Shown here: positions 9,768 through 18,960 of the stretch, in pieces
Layout: the number at the start of each line of letters is the position of its first letter
How positions within the stretch are numbered: the first letter of the stretch is position 1
NCBI GenBank assembly: GCA_964434105.1
Contig: CAYSTJ010000006.1
Span: 40,043 to 104,042 of the forward strand
DNA: 64,000 nt
DNA from: CAYNST01 sp964434105
GTDB lineage: Bacteria; Pseudomonadota; Gammaproteobacteria; Pseudomonadales; Cellvibrionaceae
Reading direction: 5' to 3'
Notes under the pieces: model-generated
What the model was told of the DNA's origin: nothing
Databases searched by the model: none
The model's input: the letters and a program-made list of their open reading frames with translations, nothing else
Translations under genes and position numbers: made by a program

Positions 9768-11060
9768 GTGCCGATATCAACCATTGCTTCCACCAGCCAG
9801 CCCTGGAGCCCACCTTCAAAGCCCACGATAACGGGAAGCAACCCGAGCTCGGCAAAGGCGTCAGTGGTTGAGGGCTCCCGCGTGTCCATAACCTGGTCCA
9901 GTGCCACTGAATCGCGTTCTGCGACCGGAGTCGACGCGTATCGGGCGGTTGACGCAGCGCCGGAAAAGACTGCCAATCCATACGCTGCCAACATCCTGTC
10001 TTTTCTTGAGGCCGGTGTGAAACGGGCAATCGCCGATGGCGCCTCGCCCGACGAAGCCCGGCAAAAAATGCAGGCCGGGCTTGAAGGCTTCGAAAAAGGC
10101 TTTATGCAGGCCTGGAATGAGCTGTCCGCGTCAGGCATTCTAACCGACGATATACGCACTGAAATCGGGGAAACCTATTATCAGGTGCGGGCCGGTATGG
10201 ATCAGTTGGCCGACGCCCTCGGATTTGAACGCATCAATAGTCCGGATCAATTGGGGCTGGGGGTAGATGATTCCGTCGTCGATCGCAAGAGTGGCAGCAC
10301 TCCAACGTCAGCCCCTGCGAGTCCAGGCGAACTGCGTGATATTGCGCATTCAGTGCGTAGTTCAATTATTGAACAGCTGGAGCAGGCACGTGAGCTGCAC
10401 CGCGCGGATCGTGATGTCGTGGAGACACTGGAGCAAAACAGCCGCAGCCGGCTGGGGAGTATGCAGAGTGCCGGGTGGATGCGGTATGACGCAGGGCAAG
10501 CGCGGGATTTCAGCTTCGAGCTGGTAACAGCCGATGGTGATCGTGTGACTATAAAAGCGTCAGCCATGCAAGTCGGTACCGCGCTGGGTTTATCCGGCAA
10601 AGCGGGCCTCGACGTGGCTGGCCGCCAGAGTGCTGCCTTCCAGTTTGAGGTGGAAGGCCACCTTGATCAGGGCGAGCTGGACGCTATCAACAACCTGTTA
10701 ACGGATGTCGCTGACCTGTCGGAAAGCTTTTTCTCCGGCGGCGTGCAGGAAGCTTTTGAAAAAGCCATGTCGCTGGGTTTTGACACGTCCGAAATCAGAG
10801 GATTCGCGCTAAATTTAAGCATGTCCAGCGTGGAACGGGTAACCCAGGCTTACTCGCCGGATCAACGCAGCGGTGCACCCTCAATCTGGCCCGCGCTATC
10901 CGGTTTCGTTAAACCTTTGGCGCATGCTGTAAACCTGGCGGAAAGCCTGGGGCAGAATAACGCCTGGCTAATCGAAATCACACGCATCGTGACCGAACGG
11001 CTTTATCCGGATCATCCGCAATCAGCGGCCCTGCAACCGCTGTTGACCAAAATGCTGTAG
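9768..11060 (+). CDS. DUF5610-like protein of unknown function
   Basis: A 430-residue soluble protein. The first ~70 residues are low-complexity and rich in Ser/Thr/Ala, with no signal peptide. Residues about 75-150 (NPYAANILSFLEAGVKRA, GFEKGFMQAWNELSA) resemble the helical DUF5610 domain found in marine gammaproteobacteria. The remainder (RDFSFELVTADGDRVTIKAS, a GLDVAG..FQFEVEG stretch, then a helical ADLSESFFSGG segment) looks like a second conserved region often seen in the same proteins. The start is GTG at 9768 with GAGGT eight bases upstream. Function is unknown, and the family assignment is from memory of its pattern. Confidence 0.6.
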   Translation: MPISTIASTSQPWSPPSKPTITGSNPSSAKASVVEGSRVSITWSSATESRSATGVDAYRAVDAAPEKTANPYAANILSFLEAGVKRAIADGASPDEARQKMQAGLEGFEKGFMQAWNELSASGILTDDIRTEIGETYYQVRAGMDQLADALGFERINSPDQLGLGVDDSVVDRKSGSTPTSAPASPGELRDIAHSVRSSIIEQLEQARELHRADRDVVETLEQNSRSRLGSMQSAGWMRYDAGQARDFSFELVTADGDRVTIKASAMQVGTALGLSGKAGLDVAGRQSAAFQFEVEGHLDQGELDAINNLLTDVADLSESFFSGGVQEAFEKAMSLGFDTSEIRGFALNLSMSSVERVTQAYSPDQRSGAPSIWPALSGFVKPLAHAVNLAESLGQNNAWLIEITRIVTERLYPDHPQSAALQPLLTKML

Positions 11061-11164
11061 GTGAACGTCCGCGCTGTTCCGCAACGCGCCTGGCAGCCTG
11101 CCGGTTGCACCGTACCGGTCGCGCTGCTATGGTAGGCAGTCCTGAGTCGGGCGGTGATTTTGTC

Positions 11165-11401
11165 TTGAGCTATTTTTTATATTCCACCCTTGGGTGCCAC
11201 CTTTGCGACGAAGCAAAAGCCTTGCTGTCCGCACTGGAGGCCGATGCCGCAAAGGTATGGGAAGAAGTTGATATTGCAAGCGATCCGGTACTGGTAGAAA
11301 CGTATGGAATTCGCATACCGGTACTTAGGCATTCGGCAAGCGGTGATGAGTTGTGTTGGCCATTCTCGGCGGATGACCTGCGAGCCTTCCTTGGCCGATA
11401 G
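11165..11401 (+). CDS. Small glutaredoxin-like (DUF836-type) thioredoxin-fold protein
   Basis: The conserved part is about 78 residues: a beta strand (SYFLYSTLGC), a CHLC dithiol motif at the start of a helix, VDIASDPVLVETYGIRIPVL with the cis-proline strand, and a terminal helix. This is the compact glutaredoxin-like DUF836 fold, probably a cytoplasmic thiol-disulfide protein. The frame stays open upstream to a TTG at 11105 with an ATG at 11129, but the family normally begins right before the first strand, so I chose TTG 11165. The upstream starts remain possible. Confidence 0.72.
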   Translation: MSYFLYSTLGCHLCDEAKALLSALEADAAKVWEEVDIASDPVLVETYGIRIPVLRHSASGDELCWPFSADDLRAFLGR

Positions 11402-11461
11402 AAGCCAGTGGCGAGTTAACGCCCGTTAATTGCCTCACGCTGCTGAAAATTCGGAGTGAAT

Positions 11462-11935
11462 ATGAAACATTTATCACGTCTGCTGATGCTGACGCTCTTA
11501 TGCGTCCCGACTGCGTACATTACAGCGCAGGCGCCAGTGCCGTCTTCTGATGCCAATGTAGGCGCCGGGCTGCCGCCGAAGCTGCGCGGCCTGTTGATTC
11601 AGGAGATGAATGCGATTCTGGATGCCAGTAAGATGATTCTGGATGCCATGGTCCGCGGGCAGGACGAAATGGTTGCCGACCGGGCGCAGGCTATCCATGA
11701 TAGTTTTATTATGAAACAGGCGATGACCGTCGACGACCGAAAGGCGTTAATGGCAGCAGTCCCCAACGATTTTCTCAAGCGCGATCAGGCATTTCACGCG
11801 TTAAGTGCCAGGCTGGCGGACGCTGCACGTAAAGGTGACAGGTCTGAACAGCTGAGTCTATATCAGCAACTTATCGGTGCCTGTATCGATTGCCATAGGC
11901 ACCATGCCCAGGACCGATTTCCGGGTCTCCACTAA
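11462..11935 (+). CDS. Exported c-type cytochrome-like protein, single C-terminal heme motif
   Basis: A 157-residue protein with a clear Sec signal peptide (MKHLSRLLMLTLLCVPTAYITAQA). The mature part is helical and ends with one heme-binding CxxCH motif (CIDCH) about 15 residues from the C-terminus. A helical bundle with a C-terminal CxxCH is the layout of cytochrome c'-like proteins, so a periplasmic gas-binding or electron-transfer role is likely. ATG 11462 has GGAG nearby and begins directly at the signal peptide; a GTG two codons upstream is the alternative. Confidence 0.75.
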   Translation: MKHLSRLLMLTLLCVPTAYITAQAPVPSSDANVGAGLPPKLRGLLIQEMNAILDASKMILDAMVRGQDEMVADRAQAIHDSFIMKQAMTVDDRKALMAAVPNDFLKRDQAFHALSARLADAARKGDRSEQLSLYQQLIGACIDCHRHHAQDRFPGLH

Positions 11936-13188
11936 TAGCTCTGGCGGATGATGTCCTGCGCCCAGCTTAACGAGTCACTGTAAAAACGGATGATATCGTC
12001 CTCGGATATCTTACCATCCTGGAGCAGCGGGTTAAGGTGGAGATCCTGCCATTGCGCCTGTTCCATCCGCAGCACCAGATCCAGTGCCTGCCCACAGTTG
12101 CCCAGTCGTTCCGTGAGCGCTAAAGAGACTTCGCCCTGAAGACTCAGGCTGGCCAAAAGCACGCGGAGCGGGATATCGAGGCAGGCGTCAAACAGAGAAA
12201 GAATTCCGGCTGAGAAACAGGTTTCGGCCAGCGCACGACCCCCGATCTTGCGGCCCGTCAGTTCGCAGAAACGGGCGCGGGTCAGGCTCATAATCCAGAG
12301 TTCCCGTGATTTTTGCGCATGGCTGTTAAGTAGTAAAAAAGCCGCCCAGTTGCGGACCTGATTGAGGCCAATGGCTACCACGGCCTGTTCAAGCGTGTGA
12401 ACCGGCTCACTGTAAGTAACGCCCACCAATGTAATCAGTCGGCGGCCCAGTTGAGGGTCGGTCTGAATGGTTGCAATGACCTTGTCTGCGTTAACTCTGG
12501 GGTTGGTCACTATGGTCAACTTTTGCAGCACCGCATTTTTTTCATCGGGAATCTTCAGGCCCTGGATCGTGTGCGGCTTTGCCAGAAAGTACCCCTGAAA
12601 GAAATCGAAACCCAGCGCACGACAGCGCTCAAACATCTCGAATGTCTCGATTTTCTCAGCCAGCAATTTGACGCCATAGGGGCGTAAGTACTGTACGTAG
12701 GATTGCCACTGGCTTTCATCCAGTGCCAGCACATCGATCTTGATAATATCGGCATGGGCGAGAAACTGGTGGGTGTCCGGGTTGATAAAAAAGTCGTCGA
12801 GCGCGATCTGATAGCCCTGTTTGCGTAACGCCACGATGGCCTGGAGGACTTCGGCATCGGGTTTCACATCCTCCAGTATTTCAATGACCAGCTGGCTGGG
12901 CGGCAATGGTGGCGGAAACACCAGCCAATGGCGGGTATAGTTTATATAGGCGGGCAGGCGACCTGTAATTTCTTCGATCTTGTGCTGACCAAACGCGTAC
13001 AGTAGAACGTGAGAGGTGGCCTGATCGCCGTCAGGCTTGCCGGAAATACTGTCCAGCCCACCGCGGAATAGTAACTCGTAGGCAATAACGTGCAATTCCC
13101 GGTCGTAAATAGGTTGTCTGGCAAACAGCGGAGTAACATGCCCCATGGGACTTCTTTCCAATGCCTTGATGCGATCGATGGAATACAC
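11932..13188 (-). CDS. EAL-HDOD signalling protein
   Basis: The N-terminal half (about residues 20-215) is an EAL-type fold beginning LFARQPIYDRELHVIAYELLFRG. The signature is ELL rather than EAL, and IDVLALD keeps only part of the catalytic pattern, so cyclic-di-GMP hydrolysis may be lost. The C-terminal half (about 220-415) is an HDOD domain (LTIVTNPRVNADKVIATIQTDPQLGRRLITL). This is the YuxH/CdgJ-type architecture, which regulates motility or biofilm in other proteobacteria. A start at 13146 (MGHVTPLFARQ) fits family N-termini as well as 13188. It lies 81 bp downstream of slt on the same strand. Its stop overlaps that of the convergent cytochrome gene. Confidence 0.85.
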   Translation of the reverse strand: MYSIDRIKALERSPMGHVTPLFARQPIYDRELHVIAYELLFRGGLDSISGKPDGDQATSHVLLYAFGQHKIEEITGRLPAYINYTRHWLVFPPPLPPSQLVIEILEDVKPDAEVLQAIVALRKQGYQIALDDFFINPDTHQFLAHADIIKIDVLALDESQWQSYVQYLRPYGVKLLAEKIETFEMFERCRALGFDFFQGYFLAKPHTIQGLKIPDEKNAVLQKLTIVTNPRVNADKVIATIQTDPQLGRRLITLVGVTYSEPVHTLEQAVVAIGLNQVRNWAAFLLLNSHAQKSRELWIMSLTRARFCELTGRKIGGRALAETCFSAGILSLFDACLDIPLRVLLASLSLQGEVSLALTERLGNCGQALDLVLRMEQAQWQDLHLNPLLQDGKISEDDIIRFYSDSLSWAQDIIRQSY

Positions 13189-13269
13189 CGTCAGGACGCC
13201 GGCATTACGGCGCGACCTGACGGATCGGATTGAGCGGGGCCAGACTGTGGTCAGCAGAAGTGAAGTAAA

Positions 13270-15258
13270 CTACAGCGCGCTCCTGGCTTCATGCTCAGAG
13301 ACAAATGATACGGGTTGTCCCAGACGATAACCATAGATAACGGAAAAGCATAGGACATTCTGCACATAATGGCGTGTTTCGTAGAATGGAATTGTCTCGA
13401 TCCATACGTCATGGGGACGTTCCTTGCCAGCCTCGCTCAGCCAGCGGCTGACGCGGTGGGGACCGGCATTGTAGGCCGCGGCAGCCAAAATGCGGTTACC
13501 GTCGAACTGGGCCAGCAGATGCTTGAGGTAGTGGCTGCCCAGTCGCATATTGTGTTCTGCATCCAGTAAGTCACTGATGTCTGTGTGTTTGACACCAAAC
13601 TTTTTTGCAGTGTACTGTGCCGTTTTTGGCATTAACTGCATAAGCCCCATCGCCCCGACCGGGGATTTGGCCCGCTCGTCAAACGCGCTTTCCTGGCGTG
13701 CAATGGCGTATATCAATGTCGGTTCCACCTGGGTATCCAGCGCCAGGCGGGTAATCTGCTCCTGATAGGCCAGAGGGAAGCGAACCGTCAACTGATTCCA
13801 CATGTCGCCCGTTATCATGGCGTTGATGCCGGTATTGTACCAGCCCCAGTCGCGCGCCAGCTGGCCTGCGGCCAGGAGTTCGTCACCGGTCAGTCTGCGG
13901 GAGATATGCAGCCATTCATAACGCGCTTCGGTGAAGCTGCCAATTGTCCATAGCTCGTGGACCCGGCGCATGCCGTCCAGGCCTGATACGTATTGAAGTA
14001 CGCGGGAATCGATCGGGCGCGAGTCGTCAACCAATGCGTATCCGCGGCGGAGAATGTCAGCCGAAAGGAAACCGTAAAAGCTCCGGTTTTCCGCCAATTG
14101 GTGGTAGATGTCAGCGGATGGCATGAAATCGTTAAATGTGGTGTTCAACTCATCCTGAGCGCGCGCCCGCCAATACAACCACCGTTCGGAGTTGCGCTGG
14201 TCTTCCTCAAGCAGCAGAATGCTTTCGTTGACGCGATGCCAGTCAAGCCCCGCCAGCGCTTCGCGTATGATTTCTTCGACCACATCCTGCTTTCGCAGGG
14301 AATGGGAATAACTGAGTATGTGCTGGGCCTGGTGTGAATGACCGCCACGGATCAGCCGTTTGACAACCTGCAGTTTGGCGTCGTGACTGAGGTGCTCGGG
14401 GAACAGTTGCTGTGCTTCGTACAATTCCCAGTGCTTCAATGCCTCAAGCGGCTGTTTGAAGGCAAGCCGTTTGGTACCATGTACGATAATCTGCTGTGTG
14501 GGCAGGTCATGATCTTTCAACAACGCCCGGTTGGTCACCAATTGTGGTTGATGGTGAACCTTGAGATAGAGTTCAGCTTTCGGCTGCAATTCGGTCATCA
14601 GCGTGGAAAGGTAACGTGCGAGGCCGATGTCATTATTTTGCATGGCTTTCTGAAACCGGCTCCAGACCAGCTCCTCCCGCATGTAACCAGCTTTACGCCA
14701 GGCGGCAAATATGGGGTCACAGGCTTTGGGTTGTGATCGGCCAACATTCCAGAGACTGGCCACCTGCGTCAGCGCTGTGCCGTCGCCGGATTGAAAGCGT
14801 GCAAACAGTGCATGGCATTGTAGCGCGGTAGATGCAATGGCAGGTTCGTAATAGCGTTGAAAATCATCCCACCGCTTACGTGCGGCGAGGGTGCCGAGAA
14901 GGTGGGTTCGCAGGCGATTTTCGAGGAACGTATCCGGGTACTGATTTAAAAACCGGTCGATCTGTGCGAATGGCAGCGACGTCAGCTCGCGCCGTATTTC
15001 GGTAAATTCGAGGTATTGTTTCAGGGGGTAGTCATCAATTTTTGCAAGATGCTCCCGGTAGTCTGCCATTTTCCCACCGGCAAGCGCCAACTTGGCCTTT
15101 TGATAATGGAATCGTTGACTCGCAAGCTGTTCTTTCTTCGGGTCAGTGGCGTTCAGGACCGGTTGTCCGGTGGCTTTGATCGCGAAGAACATCAACAGAA
15201 CAGGCAGCGCTTTCCACAGTCCTGAAGCTGTGGAGTCGAGATAAACCGGGAAGTTCAA
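13270..15258 (-). CDS. slt: Soluble lytic murein transglycosylase
   Basis: Periplasmic enzyme that cleaves peptidoglycan glycan chains to 1,6-anhydromuropeptides. There is an N-terminal hydrophobic signal (LWKALPVLLMFFAIKATG), a long helical superhelix domain, then the C-terminal lysozyme-like domain with YAIARQESAFD, where the catalytic Glu is E523. GAMGLMQLMPKTA, AAAYNAGPHRVSRWL and the YV.NVL segment also fit the Slt70 family. The length of 662 aa is normal. No ATG fits; the TTG at 15258 has AGGAG eight bases upstream, which supports it as the start. It is divergent from uup. Confidence 0.93.
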   Translation of the reverse strand: MNFPVYLDSTASGLWKALPVLLMFFAIKATGQPVLNATDPKKEQLASQRFHYQKAKLALAGGKMADYREHLAKIDDYPLKQYLEFTEIRRELTSLPFAQIDRFLNQYPDTFLENRLRTHLLGTLAARKRWDDFQRYYEPAIASTALQCHALFARFQSGDGTALTQVASLWNVGRSQPKACDPIFAAWRKAGYMREELVWSRFQKAMQNNDIGLARYLSTLMTELQPKAELYLKVHHQPQLVTNRALLKDHDLPTQQIIVHGTKRLAFKQPLEALKHWELYEAQQLFPEHLSHDAKLQVVKRLIRGGHSHQAQHILSYSHSLRKQDVVEEIIREALAGLDWHRVNESILLLEEDQRNSERWLYWRARAQDELNTTFNDFMPSADIYHQLAENRSFYGFLSADILRRGYALVDDSRPIDSRVLQYVSGLDGMRRVHELWTIGSFTEARYEWLHISRRLTGDELLAAGQLARDWGWYNTGINAMITGDMWNQLTVRFPLAYQEQITRLALDTQVEPTLIYAIARQESAFDERAKSPVGAMGLMQLMPKTAQYTAKKFGVKHTDISDLLDAEHNMRLGSHYLKHLLAQFDGNRILAAAAYNAGPHRVSRWLSEAGKERPHDVWIETIPFYETRHYVQNVLCFSVIYGYRLGQPVSFVSEHEARSAL

Positions 15259-15427
15259 GATGTATGCTCCTTAAAAGACGACGAAACCGAAAGCAAATAT
15301 ATACATCAAGTGTTGTCCAATATTATCGTTTGCGCCATCTAAGTCTTCGTAAATAAATGGATTTTTTCGTTATAGATAGGGCAATATGCATACCTGTTTC
15401 AGAAATACCAGGAAGCTTATATCCGCT

Positions 15428-17314
15428 ATGCAATTATTGACAATCGACGGTTTAACTCACCATTACGGCGAACAGATTATTTTTGATCATGCGAGTCTGG
15501 TTCTTAATGCCGGTGACAGGCTATGCATTCTCGGGCGTAACGGCGCCGGAAAATCCACGCTGCTTAAGGTTATTCAGGCGGCAACTGATGCAGACGCAGG
15601 CACCATCTGGCGTATGCCGGGCATTCGTATTGCTTCGTTGGATCAGGATTTGCCTCCGGCAGTTCCGGAGACCGTGTACGATTTCGTCGAGAAAGGGCTG
15701 GGCGATCTGCACGGTGATCTGCTGCAATTTGAAGCGCTCTCGACGCGCCATGATCCCCAAAGCATGGAGGAGCTTGGCAAGGTGCAACAGCGGATCGAAG
15801 CGCAGGATGGCTGGGCTGCGCGCAATCGCGTTCAGCAGGTGCTGACGCGTCTGGAGCTTCCACCAAAAGCCCTGCTTTCGGACCTGTCGGGCGGTTGGCG
15901 TCGACGGGTGTCGCTGGCGCGGGCACTGGTGTTGAACCCGGATCTTCTGTTGTTGGATGAGCCGACCAACCATCTGGACGTTGTGGCCATCGAATGGCTG
16001 GAAAGACAGTTGCTGGAATTCCCGGGGGCCATTGTGTTTATTTCCCATGACCGTCGATTCTCACGCAAGGTAGCCAACCGTCTGGGTGAGCTGGATAGAG
16101 GGCAGCTCACATTGTGGGATGGTGATTACGAGGGCTTCCTGGCGTTGCGCGAACAACAACTGGCCGACGAGGAGAAGCATAATGCCGAATTCGACCGGCG
16201 GCTGGCCGAGGAGGAGGTCTGGATTCGCAAGGGTATCAAAGCGCGCCGCACCCGAAATGAGGGCCGTGTCCGGGACTTGAAACAGATGCGTGCAGAGCGG
16301 GCCCAGCGGATCGAGCGACAGGGCGACGTCACCATGACGGTTAGTGCCGAGATGACCTCCGGCAAACTGGTAGCAGCATGTGAACATGTCAGTTTCAGCT
16401 GGCAGGACAAGCCGATCGTGCAAAATTTCTCCGGCAAGATAGTTCGCGGGGACAAGATTGGCCTGATCGGTCCGAATGGTATAGGGAAGAGCACCTTTTT
16501 GAAATTGATTCTGGGGCAATTACAGCCACAGACTGGAAAGGTCACACTGGGAACCCGGCTGTCAGTAGCCTATTTTGATCAGCTGAGAGAGCATCTGGAC
16601 CTGGAAAAAAGTGCCGTTGATAATATTGCTGAGGGACGGGAGTTTATCGATGTCGCCGGAAAATCCCGGCATGTTATCAGCTACCTGAACGATTTTTTGT
16701 TCACCGGCGAGCGCGCCCGAACACCGATTCGCGCCTTGTCCGGCGGAGAACGCAACCGCATTCTGCTGGCGAAGCTGTTCAGCAAGCCGGCGAACCTGTT
16801 GATTATGGACGAGCCCACGAATGATCTTGATATCGAAACGCTGGAACTGCTCGAAGAGCTGCTGATCGCATATGAGGGCACCTTGCTACTCGTTAGTCAC
16901 GATCGGCAATTCCTCGACAATGTAGTTACCAGCACCATTGCGTTTGAAGGGCAGGGTCGGGTGAAGGAATACGTGGGTGGCTACGAAGACTGGATTCGAC
17001 AGGGAGGCGTTTGGCCGGAGGCTGGCAGGGATGACAGTGGGACCACGGCAAACACAGCGCCAAGCCCCGCCCCTGCCCCGAGAGCCGTGGTGGGTGCGCG
17101 CAAGCTGTCTTATAAGCTGCAACGGGAGCTGGACGGGTTGCCGGCGAGGATCGATCAGCTTGAGCAGGAAATTCAGGCATTGACGCTCGAGATGTCCCGT
17201 CCGGACTTCTATCAGCAATCGCCCGATAAAATCAGCCTACACACTGCCTCGCTGGAGCAAATGCAAGCCCGGCTCGAGCAGGTCTATCGCCGATGGGAAG
17301 AGCTGGAACCCTAG
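15428..17314 (+). CDS. uup: ABC-F family ATPase Uup
   Basis: Cytosolic ABC-F protein with two ATPase domains and no membrane segment, acting on ribosomes and affecting transposon precise excision in E. coli. Walker A motifs are GRNGAGKST and GPNGIGKST, and signatures are LSGGWRRR and LSGGERNR. A DEPTNHLD and a DEPTNDLD box are present, with the charged inter-domain linker (IRKGIKARRTRNEGRV) between the ATPase domains and a C-terminal coiled coil (LQRELDGLPARIDQLEQEI) typical of Uup. ATG 15428 gives the family N-terminus MQLLTIDGLTHHYG; an in-frame ATG at 15386 would add 14 residues. The stop codon lies at the edge of a long inverted repeat. Confidence 0.94.
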   Translation: MQLLTIDGLTHHYGEQIIFDHASLVLNAGDRLCILGRNGAGKSTLLKVIQAATDADAGTIWRMPGIRIASLDQDLPPAVPETVYDFVEKGLGDLHGDLLQFEALSTRHDPQSMEELGKVQQRIEAQDGWAARNRVQQVLTRLELPPKALLSDLSGGWRRRVSLARALVLNPDLLLLDEPTNHLDVVAIEWLERQLLEFPGAIVFISHDRRFSRKVANRLGELDRGQLTLWDGDYEGFLALREQQLADEEKHNAEFDRRLAEEEVWIRKGIKARRTRNEGRVRDLKQMRAERAQRIERQGDVTMTVSAEMTSGKLVAACEHVSFSWQDKPIVQNFSGKIVRGDKIGLIGPNGIGKSTFLKLILGQLQPQTGKVTLGTRLSVAYFDQLREHLDLEKSAVDNIAEGREFIDVAGKSRHVISYLNDFLFTGERARTPIRALSGGERNRILLAKLFSKPANLLIMDEPTNDLDIETLELLEELLIAYEGTLLLVSHDRQFLDNVVTSTIAFEGQGRVKEYVGGYEDWIRQGGVWPEAGRDDSGTTANTAPSPAPAPRAVVGARKLSYKLQRELDGLPARIDQLEQEIQALTLEMSRPDFYQQSPDKISLHTASLEQMQARLEQVYRRWEELEP

Positions 17315-17371
17315 GGTCTGTTGACGCGTTATCGGCACAACAGGCAAACCAATGCAGCGTCAGCAGACCCT
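17313..17371. repeat. Palindromic element between convergent uup and usp genes
   Basis: Two 15-base arms, AGGGTCTGTTGACGC (17313-17327) and GCGTCAGCAGACCCT (17357-17371), are inverted copies with one mismatch, separated by 29 bases. The position between convergent genes would suit a bidirectional terminator, but there is no T-run. A near-identical arm (AGGGACTGTTGACGC, 62891-62905) occurs 45 kb away near a transposase remnant, so a miniature inverted-repeat element is an alternative reading. Confidence 0.6.
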
Positions 17372-17396
17372 GGCCCGTCAATTGGGGGAATTCCGC

Positions 17397-17828
17397 TTAA
17401 ACCCGTACGGCCAGGACGTCGCAGCCCGCATTTTTCAGTACATTGGATGCGGTAGATCCCAGCAGTAGTGCAAGCCCGTGACGAGCATGGCTGCCTACCA
17501 CGATCAGATCGGCGCCGATTTCCTGTGCCGCAGCGCGCAGTTCTTCGGCGGTATTGCCTACGGTAACCTGCATGTGTCGTGGAGTAATGGCCAATGATTG
17601 CGCCAGATTTTTAAGGGATTCGCCTGCGTGGCTCTCCATGACCATCTGGGTATCGGTCAGATCGATGGGAATGTCGCCGGCATAGGCAAACGCAAGCGGT
17701 TCAATGACATGCATCAGGCTGACGTCTGCACCCAGTGCCCCGGCCAGTGAAACTGCCCGATTGATGACAGCCTGGGAATCAGTGGGCGAAAGGTCGAGCC
17801 CGACAAGTATATGCTGATAGCTTTTCAT
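17397..17828 (-). CDS. Universal stress protein, UspA family
   Basis: A 143-residue single-domain Usp protein: YQHILVGLDLSPTD at the N-terminus, an ADVSLMHVIEP strand, LIVVGSHARHGLALLLGSTASN and CDVLAVRV at the end. The G-x2-G-x9-G(S/T) nucleotide-binding pattern is recognisable in the GSHARHG..LLGST segment, so it may bind ATP. Such proteins are induced in stress and stationary phase and usually act as dimers in the cytoplasm; the specific target is unknown. It is monocistronic and convergent with uup. Confidence 0.92.
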   Translation of the reverse strand: MKSYQHILVGLDLSPTDSQAVINRAVSLAGALGADVSLMHVIEPLAFAYAGDIPIDLTDTQMVMESHAGESLKNLAQSLAITPRHMQVTVGNTAEELRAAAQEIGADLIVVGSHARHGLALLLGSTASNVLKNAGCDVLAVRV

Positions 17829-18009
17829 GGACGCCTCGATAAGCAGTGGCCATTAAACTGCATCGGAGCCTGACGGCGAATTTCGGTATTACCCGACAGA
17901 CCAGTAACGCAGTGACGGCCCTATAATGTGGTCAATTGGCAGATTTACATGACCTGCTCTGGATAATGATCACTCACATGCCTCGCTGCAATTGACAAAG
18001 GAAAAATTT

Positions 18010-18555
18010 ATGACCTGGATCCTCTGGTTGGTTATGGGATTAGTGCTGTGCATGCTCCTGGGTCCCATCTTATTCCTGAAGCCCTCACCCAGGCAACTGC
18101 AACTGGCACAATTGCGCGCCCGGGCGCCAAAGCTTGGACTGAAAGTGCATATGGCACAACTGGCCGGCGAGGAGAGGGCCGTCTACCAGTTGCCGTGGCC
18201 AGCGGGGAAGGAGCGCTATGCGGGTCCGGAGTGGTGCCTCGAAAGAAAAGCCTATAAGCATGAAATTCATATCGGCCAGTATTGGTACTGGGTAGAGAGC
18301 AGCGTCCCGGAATCCGCAGTGATTCGTGTCCTGACAGCGCAGGTGCCAAACCTGCCAGACTCGATAAATGGCGTCGCGGCTGATCGAAACGGATTATCCT
18401 GCTACTGGAATGAGCGAGGCGGGTTAGCGGTTCAGGACCTGATGGCGCAATGGCTGGTACAAACGCAGGCATCGCTCTGGCCCGTGGTTGCGAAGCGTGT
18501 CCAACGGGATTTACCATCCGATTCAGGCGACCAGAACACGCAAGACGAGTGGTAA
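18010..18555 (+). CDS. Conserved membrane-anchored protein of unknown function upstream of topA
   Basis: A 181-residue protein with one N-terminal hydrophobic helix (WILWLVMGLVLCMLLGPILFL) and then a soluble region (PSPRQLQLAQLRARAPKLGLKV, WCLERKA, YWYWVESSVP). This pattern matches a conserved hypothetical protein often found just upstream of topA in pseudomonad-like genomes. No catalytic motif is seen. ATG 18010 has AAAGGAAAA upstream and places the membrane segment at the very start; a TTG six codons earlier is less likely. It is probably a single-pass inner-membrane protein with its bulk on one side. Confidence 0.65.
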   Translation: MTWILWLVMGLVLCMLLGPILFLKPSPRQLQLAQLRARAPKLGLKVHMAQLAGEERAVYQLPWPAGKERYAGPEWCLERKAYKHEIHIGQYWYWVESSVPESAVIRVLTAQVPNLPDSINGVAADRNGLSCYWNERGGLAVQDLMAQWLVQTQASLWPVVAKRVQRDLPSDSGDQNTQDEW

Positions 18556-18960
18556 AGGCAGGCAAGGCGGGCTCAAGTGCTACGGGTGTTCTGTGCGGGC
18601 CAGGCATTTTTGCGGAGGCCAGTTCAGGCGACGGTTGCTGGCGACAGATTGTGCGAAAGTGTGATAGGTTTCACGGTCTGTGTGGCCGAATCGGCCCAGA
18701 TACTTGCGAAGAGGACTGCGTGTAAACTGGATTCGCGTTTCCAGCTGAACTATGGTTCCTTAATAAATACGCTGTCTTGGCCACCGAGGCTTGACCTGAA
18801 CTCGCTCAGGACTTATATATGCGCACCTGTCGCACGCTTTGTCGCCTGGCGGAAGTCATTTTCACTCACCGGCATTTCAATGTCTGGCGCAGTCGGCTAG
18901 CCATTTCACGTTTCAAATAATCGAAATCAAATTCACACCAGCAAAAGAAGTGGGCTCATA
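18556..18960 (+). other. Gene-free leader region before topA
   Basis: About 400 bp with no credible reading frame on either strand. One frame (18577-18900) is open but codes for no recognisable protein and has no fitting start context. The segment presumably carries the topA promoter; in other bacteria topA is supercoiling-controlled. I could not identify convincing promoter boxes or a terminator here. Confidence 0.4.
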
